From Viridothelium virens (lineage: Eukaryota > Ascomycota > Dothideomycetes > Trypetheliales > Trypetheliaceae), in contig ML991834.1 of NCBI GenBank assembly GCA_010094025.1, forward strand, positions 1 to 64,000: DNA of 64,000 bases, given 5' to 3'. The position numbers were made by a program, and so were the translations under genes. Within the stretch, counting starts at the first letter, position 1; each line of letters begins with the position of its first letter. The notes under the pieces were generated by a model. It was given only the letters and a program-made list of their open reading frames with translations. It was not told the origin of the DNA and did not search any database. Shown piece by piece: positions 10,440-19,146 of the stretch.

Positions 10440-11805
10440 ATGGCAACGCTTCAATTCGACAAATCGCGCTTCCTCGACTTCTCTAGTGTACCCCGCGCTC
10501 CACCTAAGCTGTTCGTCACTGCTGAGACGTCGGACTTTGACGAAATAACTCTGCAGAAATGGCGCGATGAGGGCTTTGATGTGGAGTATCTCCCACTGGA
10601 GAATGACGGAGGTCAGAAGGCGTATCTTGAGAGCCTGAAAAGACTTCACGAGGGCCTCGGTGTCGGTGATTACTACGGCATTGTAGGTAGGGTCAGTATC
10701 CGCATTTCAATGGGCGGAAGAAGGAAGCTAGCAAATCGATCATGGCGGAGAGCTCTGAGGCTAACGAAATTCATAATGCGTAGCATACGGTGATGCAGCA
10801 GCACTGTGCCTCGACGCCCATATAAAACCCAACAACACCAAAATCTGCGCCCTCGTTGCGTACTATCCCTCCTCAATTCCTGCGCCTCAGACACACTACC
10901 CACCCTCGCTTAAAGTCCTTGTACATCTCCCTAGTGGTGAAGAGATTGGTGTGAGTCGCAATGCGGAAATTCTTGGTCTCCAAGGAAAGAGGAGGACTGT
11001 GAAGAAGAGGGTTGATCCAGGGCTCGGATCAGGTGGAGAGCTGAATTTGGGCTACAAGGCCTACACGTATGATGGTGTGGAAGCTGGCTTCGCGGAACAT
11101 GATTTGGACGAATATGAGAAAGTTGCTGAGCGGTTGGCGTGGTCTAGAAGTCTCGGCACGGTCCGCAAGGGCTTCAGGGTCGAAGTGGACTTGGAAGGCG
11201 TCTGGGATAGGCATACCGATCGTCAGTCAAGGATTCTATGGCGTTAAAAAAAGCCGCTGGCAGAATTACGAAGGCTAACAAGGACCCTAGTCGAATTCAA
11301 GACCAAAAATGCAGACAAGACACTTGCTACCATGGTCGCCAAGCCTTACGTCAACCACATTCCCACGCTGACCGGTGGCATTGGTGCCAAAGCTTTACAC
11401 CGATTTTATGCTGACTTCTTCATCCCGGGAAATCCTCCTTCGTTCCGCACTTGTCTCCTCTCACGGACCATCGGGGTCGACCGCGTTGTGGATGAGCTTT
11501 TGGTTACGTTCAAGCATACACAGCCCGTTCCTTGGATGCTACCTGGAATCCCTGCTACAGACAAACAGGTCAAGATAGCCCTAGTCAGTGTTGTGTGTAT
11601 TCGAGGCGGAAAGCTGTACCATGAACATATCTACTGGGACCAAGCGAGCGTGCTGGTGCAAGTCGGTCTTTTGAATCCAGAGCTGGTGCCAGAAGCGATG
11701 AAGAAACAAGGAGTAGAAAGGTTGCCGGTGGTAGGGGTAGAGGGCGCAGAGAAGGTGGTTGATGAGGAGAGCGTAGAGAGTAACGAGTTGATCCCAGAAT
11801 GGTGA
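10440..11805 (+). CDS. Dienelactone hydrolase-like / SnoaL-like fusion protein
   Basis: Three exons, 10440-10686, 10784-11221 and 11291-11805, give 399 residues. The joins keep frame and restore continuous text at YYGIVAYGDAAALCLD and at RHTDLEFKTKN. The N-terminal half (about 1-210) reads as an alpha/beta-hydrolase of the dienelactone hydrolase type. The C-terminal half (about 225-380) has the SnoaL/NTF2-like pattern with FYADFFIPGNP, RTIGVDRVVDE and GGKLYHEHIYWDQASVL. This two-domain layout is seen in other filamentous fungi. The expected nucleophile-elbow motif (Gly-x-Cys-x-Gly-Gly) is replaced by AYGDAA, so normal DLH chemistry is doubtful. It may be a non-catalytic or altered hydrolase. 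Substrate and pathway are unknown, and the neighbours give no hint. Confidence 0.78.
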
Positions 11806-12613
11806 TTATTATTAGGAACTATTCTTTCTCGTACTTTAGTGTAGTCCGCGCCATTGACCTTGCGTTTCATTGATGCTTTCAGTCGATCAATTGCTATTCC
11901 TTTACCTATATGTGCAATTGCTGCTCATGTCTCGTCCTCATCAACACGAGACGATTACTCTTATTTTGACTATCCAGTATATTTGACAAAACACGATCTG
12001 GTTGCACTTTTCGTTTTTGTCTTTTTTCCCTTTTTCTGTTTTCAAAGAAACTTTTGTGAGACGAGGCGTGGGCCTCAGTGCTCCAGTCAAGATTATTGTG
12101 CAGAGATTACATCACACGTCTCGTATTGTTCGTGACTCAGACTCTCTGTATTGATTCGAAAGGTCTGATGAAATTTGTGACACTCCCTGCAGTCCAGCTT
12201 CTCTCTTCTTCCGCGATGGGAGGGTCAGCACGGTCCAATCATTGCGGTCAAAGTGACCAATGAGGAAGGCCGCTCATAGTCCGAGCGGCCGTACATACAT
12301 TATGCACCCATTGATGTCTTACTAGGACCGAATTATCTTCTAGAATTCACCAATGATCTTCAAAAGAAAAGCCCGGATACCCAAGTCGATGAGACGACTC
12401 ATTGGCTTTTTATACCAGCCGATTACGAACAAGCGACATGAATTGTGGATAACAACGGAGAAACAGATCTTTTTGGATCTGATCAGACCTCGAAGATGAT
12501 CTATAAAAGCTCCGCTAAGCCAGCCTTCAAGACCTCCTGCTCACCTTTCTATCATCAGTCTCAAGTCGGCCGGAAAAATTGAACTCATTCATTCCTCCAT
12601 CCTTCATAGCACC
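11806..12613. other. Intergenic, promoter region of the flavin reductase-like gene
   Basis: About 800 bp, T-rich around 11990-12050. It ends in a promoter with a TATA-like sequence near 12502. Open frames at 11854-12135 and 12078-12263 are low-complexity and unsupported. Confidence 0.5.
12502..12507 (+). promoter_or_regulatory. TATA-like box
   Basis: TATAAA in the context CTATAAAAGC, about 107 bp upstream of the flavin reductase-like ATG at 12614. The spacing is plausible for a fungal TATA promoter and suggests inducible rather than constitutive expression. Based on position and sequence only. Confidence 0.45.
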
Positions 12614-13279
12614 ATGTCCCACTCCGTCATCTCTCCGGCTATCTACTACTGGGGCACGCCCGTCGTCTTAATATCCACCACCAACGAAGATGGGACCCCC
12701 AACATCGGCCCCATCTCCTCCGCATTCTGGCTTGGTAACCGCTGCATGCTAGGTCTCGCCTCGGGTTCTCAGACCTCAATCAATCTCCGCCGCACCAAAC
12801 AGTGTGTGCTGAATCTCGCCTCAGACAACATGATCCCACACGTCAACGCCCTGGCTCGGACTACCGGAATCTCAGACGTGCCGCCACTCCGAGTGCAGAT
12901 GGGATATCGTCACGTGAAGGACAAATTCGGGGTTGCGAAGCTCACACCGCAAGAGTCGGAGGTTGTGGAGCCGCCAAGAATCAAGGAGTGTCCGGTGCAG
13001 ATGGAGGCTGAGATGATGGGGGAGCATGAGATGATGGGAAACCTTCCGGGGCACTTACGAGGATTTACTCATGCGATTGAGGTTCAAGTTTTGAGGACCT
13101 ATGTGGTGGATGAGTTGAGGATGGCAGGACACGCGAACCGAGTTGACCCGGATAAATGGAGACCGTTGATCATGAGCTTTCAGCATTTCTATGGGTTAAG
13201 GAATGTAGAGGAAAAGTCAACACTGGCGAATATTGAGGAAGAAATGTACAGATTGCCAGATGGGTCGACTACGTCTTAA
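12614..13279 (+). CDS. Flavin reductase-like (FMN-binding split barrel) protein
   Basis: Single exon, 221 residues. The opening, about residues 5-70, fits the FMN-binding split-barrel fold of the flavin reductase-like/flavoredoxin family: hydrophobic strand VVLISTTNEDGTPNIGPISS, then FWLGNRCMLGLASGSQTSINL and the KQCVLNLAS strand. Such proteins bind FMN non-covalently and either supply reduced flavin or act as small oxidoreductases. The substrate is unknown. The ATG at 12614 follows a TATA-like box by about 110 bp. The gene lies about 640 bp upstream of the NRPS-like reductase in the same orientation, so a shared biosynthetic role is possible but not shown. No introns are needed. Confidence 0.82.
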   Translation: MSHSVISPAIYYWGTPVVLISTTNEDGTPNIGPISSAFWLGNRCMLGLASGSQTSINLRRTKQCVLNLASDNMIPHVNALARTTGISDVPPLRVQMGYRHVKDKFGVAKLTPQESEVVEPPRIKECPVQMEAEMMGEHEMMGNLPGHLRGFTHAIEVQVLRTYVVDELRMAGHANRVDPDKWRPLIMSFQHFYGLRNVEEKSTLANIEEEMYRLPDGSTTS

Positions 13280-13919
13280 TATCTTTATTAGCAGAGTCAA
13301 CTTCCTCTTCAGCTTAATCAACCCATTCTCACACGAATTGCAAGAGTTGCACGTGAACGATGGTCAGATACACTTGGTTGGTTCTTCATCAGGATCCAAC
13401 TTTGGAGGCTTAAGGAAAAGTGGTCAACGTAAAACTCAACATTGCTACGTGGCGTGAAGCCATTGAAAATTAAATTTGAATCATCGTGAGGCGCCCTCCG
13501 GGGGGCTCCTCCATTGCAAGTGTGCAATTTCAAAAGGTCGATAGACGAGTAGAAATTGGCTGGTGCGCTGACCCCTTTAGTGTAGCAATGCAGACTATCC
13601 TTTTCTAATCGAAGCAACCAATACGCATCAAAGAGCCGCATGTCTTTGGAGGAGATTATGATCCCGGAGGAAAGACATTGCAACAAAAAAAAACTTGATG
13701 ATAAGGTTATTAGACACCAAGGTTCCCCGCATAATTTCGGGGATCGGAATAACGACAACGCGCTCGGATTATTGCATGTCCGCAAGGCTCTTAAATCAGC
13801 ATTCGTCCACACTTCTTTAGTTGAAAGCTTCTCCACGGTATATCAGGCGACATGCCAGCATATCTGAGGTCTACACGCCGCTCTGGCCCAGCGCTTCCAA
13901 AACAGTCCTGGCCTCAAGT
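13280..13919. other. Intergenic upstream of the NRPS-like gene
   Basis: About 640 bp holding the NRPS-like promoter. The NRPS-like frame is open back to an ATG at 13821, so the start may lie at 13821 or 13920. A minus-strand open frame at 13318-13836 has no domain content. Confidence 0.45.
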
Positions 13920-16900
13920 ATGGCAACCTCCTTAGCTTCCCAGGCTCAATCTCCCTTTGGGCAGGAGTCTCTCCTGTCTAAACCTGTGGAGGTTGAGTTA
14001 AACAGGACTGATGCGTCCCCTCACACTATCGATGAACTCATCTGTCGGCGTGCTGTAGGACCAGGCTGTGATGATCCGATCTTCGCGTATGCCTCATCCG
14101 GGACTGAGTACATGGACTATACACCCAAGCAGCTGAACGAATTTGCGATCAAGGCTGCAAATTTCTATGCTACTGACATTGTCCCAAGACAGACATCAGG
14201 TTCGCCAGTCGAGGTAATTGCACTTTTGGGTACTTCACGTCTCGAATATCTGGCCACACTTCTGGGGATCTCCAAGCTGGGACATACTGTGCTTTTCCTG
14301 TCAACAAGAATATCGGAAGAGGCCTATACGTCCCTTCTCACCGTCACAAACGCAACAACGATTCTGATTGATCCTGCGTATGCAAAAGTAGCAGCTGCGG
14401 TTAAGAGTAAGCTTCCGGATCTTGAGGTTCGACCACTATGCACCGAACCTCAGCTTTTAGCCGCTTCATCATATCCACTACAGGTATGCCTTGATAGAGA
14501 CATTGAGCAGTCTAAGGTTGCCTGGATCATCCATTCTAGCGGCTCAACCAGCCTGCCAAAACCAATATATCAAACGCACAAGGCAGCCCTTGGGAATTAC
14601 TCGATCAACTTCGGTCTTCGAGGATTCATCACACTTCCACTGTTCCATGCTCATGGCCTTAGCTGCACATTTAGGGCAATCCACGCAAAAAAGAAGATTT
14701 ACATGTATAATGCAAGCCTTCCACTCGCAAATCAGCATCTTATCAGGACACTAAAGGAGCATCGCGACATAGGGATATTCTATGGGGTTCCATACGCGCT
14801 AAAGCTTTTGGGCGAGAGCGAGGAAGGGATTAAATTACTTGCAGGTCTCGAGATCGTCATGTTTGGAGGATCAGCTTGTCCAAAAATGCTCGGAGATAGA
14901 CTTGTTGCAGCAGGAGTTCAACTCGTCTCCCATTACGGAACCACAGAGACAGGCCAGCTGATGACTTCCTTCCGAGCCCGCGATGACAAAGACTGGGACT
15001 ATGTAAGACCCTCCGAGAAGCTACTCCCATTCCTACAAATGGAGCCGCAAGGTGAAGTTGGCCTCTATGAACTTTGCGTGAAAGAAGGATGGCCTTCAAA
15101 GGTGATGAGCAACCGTGATGATGGCACCTACGCTACGAAAGATCTGTTCGAAGCTCATCCAACAACGCCAAATGCGTGGAGGTATTACGCGCGAAAGGAC
15201 GATACAATCGTTCTTGTCAATGGCGAAAAAGCCAACCCCCTGCTTGTCGAGGGAATTGCAAGGGAAGACTATCGTGTTGCAGAGGCCATTGTATTTGGAA
15301 GCAATAAGCCGCGGCTCGGCATGTTCATCATCCCCTCTGAAGCAGGAGTAGCATTTGCGGAGGATGACATGATCAACGCCATCTGGCCAGCAATTAGAGA
15401 TGCTAATATCTACATGCCTGCGCATGGCCAGCTCTCAAAAGACATGATAAAAGTTCTGCCATATGATGCTAATTATCGCCGTACTGACAAGGGAACTGTC
15501 ATTCGTGCAGCTTTTTACAACGATTTTGAGAAAGAAATTGAAAATGTCTACCGCGCAGTGGAAAAGTTCGAAGGAACCATGCTCTTGTCTCGAGAACAGC
15601 TCATGTTATGGCTCAAGAGTGTCATTGGGGATCTCATAGGGTTGGAGGACGCTTCGGTGTTACAAGATACAACCGATCTTTTCGCAATGGGGGTGGACTC
15701 TCTACAATCCACCCGAATCAGGACTGCTATCGGCAATAGCATTAGTCTAGGCGGGAAACCCTTAGGCCAGAACATTGTCTTCGACTTTCCAACCACTGCT
15801 AAGCTTGCTGATGAAATTTTGCGATTGCAATCTGATGGGGAGGTGCGATCTGTCCCAAGTATCGAGGATCGAATGAAAGACATGATCAAAAGGCATTCCT
15901 GCTTTGAGCCACATATCTCGCTTGAGGGGAATCCAGAAGGCGGCGAAAGTGTTGTTGTAACTGGCTCCACAGGCTCTCTCGGTGCCCACATCGCTGCACA
16001 CCTAGCATCTCTCTCCACAGTCAAGACAGTCTATTGCCTTATCCGGGCATCGACGAAAGAGGTCGCTGCTCAACGACTTGGCAAGTCTCTGCACGATCGG
16101 GGCATCTATGACTCTGTGGCACCGGACTCGTTCAAGAAAGTCATTACGATACCATCAAATTTTGGGGATCCCAAACTTGGTATCGGTGATGACACTTACA
16201 GCGAGCTCACCAACACAATATCTATTGTCGTTCATTGCGCTTGGTCAGTGAATTTCAACCTTGCCCTCGAAAGCTTCGAGCAAGACTGCGTGGGCGGCAC
16301 GAAGAATCTGATAGACCTCTGCCTACGGGCCAAGAGGCCAAAGCCTGCTTCCTTTAACTTTTGCTCCTCCATCAGCACAGTGGTAAGGACACCGGTCGGC
16401 GAAACTGTTCCAGAGGCTCTCCCCGCATCTCTCTCATACGCTCAGAGCATGGGCTACGCTCAGTCAAAACTCGTCACGGAGCATCTTTGCCGAGTTGCGA
16501 CCGAGAAGACCGGCATCACGACCAGAGTTCTGCGGATCGGTCAGATCATTGGGGACACTCGCTATGGAATCTGGAATCCTACTGAAGCCATTCCTCTGAT
16601 GCTGCAAACTGTTGATACGATTGGCGCTCTTCCCTTACTTGATGAGAATTCTTCATGGCTGCCGGTAGATACTGTTGCACAAGCCATCTCAGATGTGGTA
16701 TTATCTTCAGCTGAGGAGCCCGTTGTCAACATCATAAATCACAACACCTTCCATTGGACGAACGAGTTGCTTCCCCTGATCCGAGCGACTGGGTTGAACT
16801 TTGAAGGCATTGATCAAAGAGACTGGGTCCGTCGGTTGAGGACGTCGAATCCCGACCCGGAGATAAACCCGCCGATCAAGCTCGTGGAGTTTTTCGCACA

Positions 16901-17072
16901 AAAGTATGATCAAGTCGGCTCTACACTCAACCGCGATTACACTTCTGACATCGCTCAATCTCTTTCGCCGGCTCTGAGTCACGCAAAAGCTATAGATGCC
17001 AACCATGTTTCCAAGTTCATGGCGCATCTCAGATCTTTTTGGACTTCTCAGCAGTCCGCGAAGAGTTCATAG
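13920..17072 (+). CDS. NRPS-like adenylate-forming reductase (A-T-R)
   Basis: Uninterrupted 1050-residue protein from the ATG at 13920 (1083 if the in-frame ATG at 13821 is used). Order of domains: adenylation, thiolation, thioester reductase. Adenylation signatures are HSSGSTSLPKP (about 204), HYGTTETGQ (about 340), YATKDLF (about 400) and the terminal DKGTVIR lysine segment (about 527). The carrier domain has MGVDSLQSTRIR near 590, whose Ser takes phosphopantetheine. The reductase has the NAD(P)-binding VTGSTGSLGAH near 680 and the Tyr-x3-Lys pair in YAQSKLVTEHL near 845. No condensation domain is present. Enzymes of this type activate a carboxylic acid, hold it as a thioester and release it reductively, as aldehyde or alcohol. 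L-aminoadipate reductase uses the same logic, but this enzyme is shorter and the signatures fit the fungal aryl/alkyl acid reductase group better. Substrate unknown. Confidence 0.9.
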   Translation: MATSLASQAQSPFGQESLLSKPVEVELNRTDASPHTIDELICRRAVGPGCDDPIFAYASSGTEYMDYTPKQLNEFAIKAANFYATDIVPRQTSGSPVEVIALLGTSRLEYLATLLGISKLGHTVLFLSTRISEEAYTSLLTVTNATTILIDPAYAKVAAAVKSKLPDLEVRPLCTEPQLLAASSYPLQVCLDRDIEQSKVAWIIHSSGSTSLPKPIYQTHKAALGNYSINFGLRGFITLPLFHAHGLSCTFRAIHAKKKIYMYNASLPLANQHLIRTLKEHRDIGIFYGVPYALKLLGESEEGIKLLAGLEIVMFGGSACPKMLGDRLVAAGVQLVSHYGTTETGQLMTSFRARDDKDWDYVRPSEKLLPFLQMEPQGEVGLYELCVKEGWPSKVMSNRDDGTYATKDLFEAHPTTPNAWRYYARKDDTIVLVNGEKANPLLVEGIAREDYRVAEAIVFGSNKPRLGMFIIPSEAGVAFAEDDMINAIWPAIRDANIYMPAHGQLSKDMIKVLPYDANYRRTDKGTVIRAAFYNDFEKEIENVYRAVEKFEGTMLLSREQLMLWLKSVIGDLIGLEDASVLQDTTDLFAMGVDSLQSTRIRTAIGNSISLGGKPLGQNIVFDFPTTAKLADEILRLQSDGEVRSVPSIEDRMKDMIKRHSCFEPHISLEGNPEGGESVVVTGSTGSLGAHIAAHLASLSTVKTVYCLIRASTKEVAAQRLGKSLHDRGIYDSVAPDSFKKVITIPSNFGDPKLGIGDDTYSELTNTISIVVHCAWSVNFNLALESFEQDCVGGTKNLIDLCLRAKRPKPASFNFCSSISTVVRTPVGETVPEALPASLSYAQSMGYAQSKLVTEHLCRVATEKTGITTRVLRIGQIIGDTRYGIWNPTEAIPLMLQTVDTIGALPLLDENSSWLPVDTVAQAISDVVLSSAEEPVVNIINHNTFHWTNELLPLIRATGLNFEGIDQRDWVRRLRTSNPDPEINPPIKLVEFFAQKYDQVGSTLNRDYTSDIAQSLSPALSHAKAIDANHVSKFMAHLRSFWTSQQSAKSS

Positions 17073-17363
17073 CTTTTGAATCCCGATCACGTTCTCCGAT
17101 AAGGGACCATTAAAGGAGTCACGTACTTTGACGGCTGCTCGGGACGATCCGGGAGGACCCAAGTAACTTTTCAAGGTAAGAAATCGAAGTTGTGATTGAC
17201 CCAGACTCTGTTGAGGCCTACCTGAAGGGGTATTGGTTATCAATGCCGGGAAATTTGAAGCTTCAGGCCGATAAATAACTTCATTAAAAGTCTCTGGTTG
17301 GAAGCCACATTCATCGAAGTGCTCAAAGATTTCCTTAACCAAGGAGCCCGGGACCACAGAAAG
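17067..17363 (-). pseudogene. ORF fragment ending at a MITE
   Basis: On the minus strand a frame without stops runs from the MITE boundary (about 17363) to 17067. It contains text such as SLVKEIFEHFDECGFQPE and ASNFPALITNTPSG, which looks protein-like. It has no ATG near its start: the first start-like codon is GTG at 17357, and the frame continues upstream straight into the MITE. A GTAGGC donor after PSG and an AAAAG acceptor suggest a former intron. I do not recognise the family. The likely reading is a 3' remnant of a gene cut off by the element or by rearrangement. It overlaps the last bases of the NRPS-like gene. Confidence 0.35.
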
Positions 17364-17365
17364 TA

Positions 17366-17548
17366 CCTTACAGCGGCTGGGGGGTTTTCCTCAACAGGTA
17401 ATCAATACAATGTTATTTCGAATTCACTGTTAAGACCTTGTTGGTCTATATTAACACCGCCTTAACATGGGCCAACATGGTCAGAATAGTTGAACTGAGG
17501 TAACATTGTATTGATTACCTGTTGAGGAACCCCCCAGCCGCCGTAAGG
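17366..17548 (+). mobile_element. MITE, copy 1 (183 bp, about 48-bp terminal inverted repeats)
   Basis: Starts CCTTACAGCGGCTGGGG and ends with the near-exact reverse complement. The terminal repeats match over about 48 bp with one mismatch and a 2-bp indel, leaving a unique core of about 85 bp. Both ends abut TA, the target duplication expected of Tc1/mariner/pogo-type elements. There is no coding capacity, so it is non-autonomous. A second copy in the same orientation lies at 25208-25388. Family name unknown. Confidence 0.88.
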
Positions 17549-17733
17549 TAACAAGCACATCGTCTGGAACTAGAAGTGTTATGCTACTTGTGGAATGAGT
17601 AGACCATGGAGTGTCAGACTCCAACAGTAGATAATTATCTTGTTAGCTTTTAGCCGTCCATCAACAAGGGATATGCAGATTTATTAATTTGTTGTGTTTC
17701 CTCAGATAACGGCAAGTACCATCAATTAAAGTA

Positions 17734-17925
17734 CAGTAAATATTCGATATTACGTAGCTCGATATAGCGAAATTATGCGATATTACGGAATTTTCACGGC
17801 GATTTGAGGGGTATTCTAACCCGGATAGGTATACGCTAAGCCATATTAGGCGATTTCTTAACGAATATTCGGTATAACGTACCAAATCTCCAGATCATTT
17901 CGTTCCTTATATCGAATATTTACTG
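17734..17925 (+). mobile_element. pogo/Tigger-like MITE (192 bp)
   Basis: Terminal inverted repeats of 17 bp, CAGTAAATATTCGATAT at the left and its exact reverse complement at the right, are each flanked by TA. The start CAGTAAA...CGATAT resembles the ends of pogo/Tigger-type DNA transposons. The 192-bp interior is AT-rich and non-coding, so this is a deletion derivative or MITE. It sits 185 bp from the other MITE, marking this spot as a repeated insertion site. Confidence 0.75.
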
Positions 17926-19146
17926 TACCCAAGTAAGTTAGAAAAACGCTAGACTCAAGATGGGATGGAGATCCAAGCTCAGCCGCAACTCAAACTTCCC
18001 AGCCACTTTTCAGACTGCTTAGCTACCTCTGCTTGTGGGACTCAAGTCAGTGGTCAGGCCAGAGGCCGGGTCGCTCAGGTCATCGCTGACGCTCGGCTCA
18101 CCTCTTCTCAGGACCCGATATTAGTCCTCGATCATATTGACCAACTTCGTCTCGGGTCTATTGCAATTCCTGAAACTATGAGGTGGATATCTCATGGCCA
18201 ATAATTCTTAGTGTATGTAGACATCTAAATTTGGAGATGGGTGCAGGTTTCCTCTGCTGCGCCATAACTAATTTGGATGATTTCGGGTTGATTCTCGATA
18301 GCACTCGCCATTTCAAAACGAGGAAGGATGGGCCTCTCATTACGATAAGGTATCCTCATGACATTGTTCCCACAACTGGATCCCTTCGATGACTTAGAAC
18401 CCCAAGCTCCTGAGTCCTCGGCCCTCAATATGGACCAATATTTCAGTGATGTTGTTGTTACTGTAACGGAAACAGAGTGAATTGAGACTCAATTAGGTGT
18501 CTAAAGAAGTGAGCTCGCAGCCTTGATCTAATTCTCATCATTTTGAGGGCGGAAGATAAATTACTACTACAATAGGCAATTTTTCGTAATGAGAATCGTC
18601 GGGCGAACCTCCAGGTGAGGCGGAAGTTTTTGTGCGCGAACTTAGAGCTGGTGATGCAACATCACCCAGGAGTAAGTCCCACAAGAACGTCGTCGAATCT
18701 GCCAGGCGCTTGGGATGAAGGTAGCGGAGTTCGAGGTCTGGCAGATCTTACGTGTGAGGGGGTCCCTAACGCTGCCGCTTTTCAACAGGTATGATTCCTT
18801 GTCTGTTCAAGAGTCTGAGTCTTTCAACACAGTATATAAGATTGAAGAGATTATGAGCTCGTTCATGAACGCCACCCACACTTATAATCGTCAAGAAATC
18901 GCGTGGGGGGAATGTTTCAATTCCCGATATGATAATGAGCTCTTCCTGCGTTCGATGCCCTACGTACCCGGATAATCACCTACGCTTGAAGTCTATTAAA
19001 GTTGACCCTTTGATATACGGTTTAGACGTAACTTTTTAAAAGGCAGGCTGAGCTGGATTCGATTTATTCATGATTGTGCAAGGAAAACACCCCTGTGATA
19101 TGATAATTGTTGTTCAAAAATGGCGATATACTCGTGGCTATTTCTA
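17926..19146. other. Gene-poor stretch with ORF debris
   Basis: About 1.2 kb between the pogo-like MITE and the 3' end of the NLR gene. Two plus-strand open frames (17965-18204 and 18715-18975) have protein-like composition but no recognisable family, and they are surrounded by stops. They may be remnants of decayed genes. No intact gene is supported. Confidence 0.45.
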
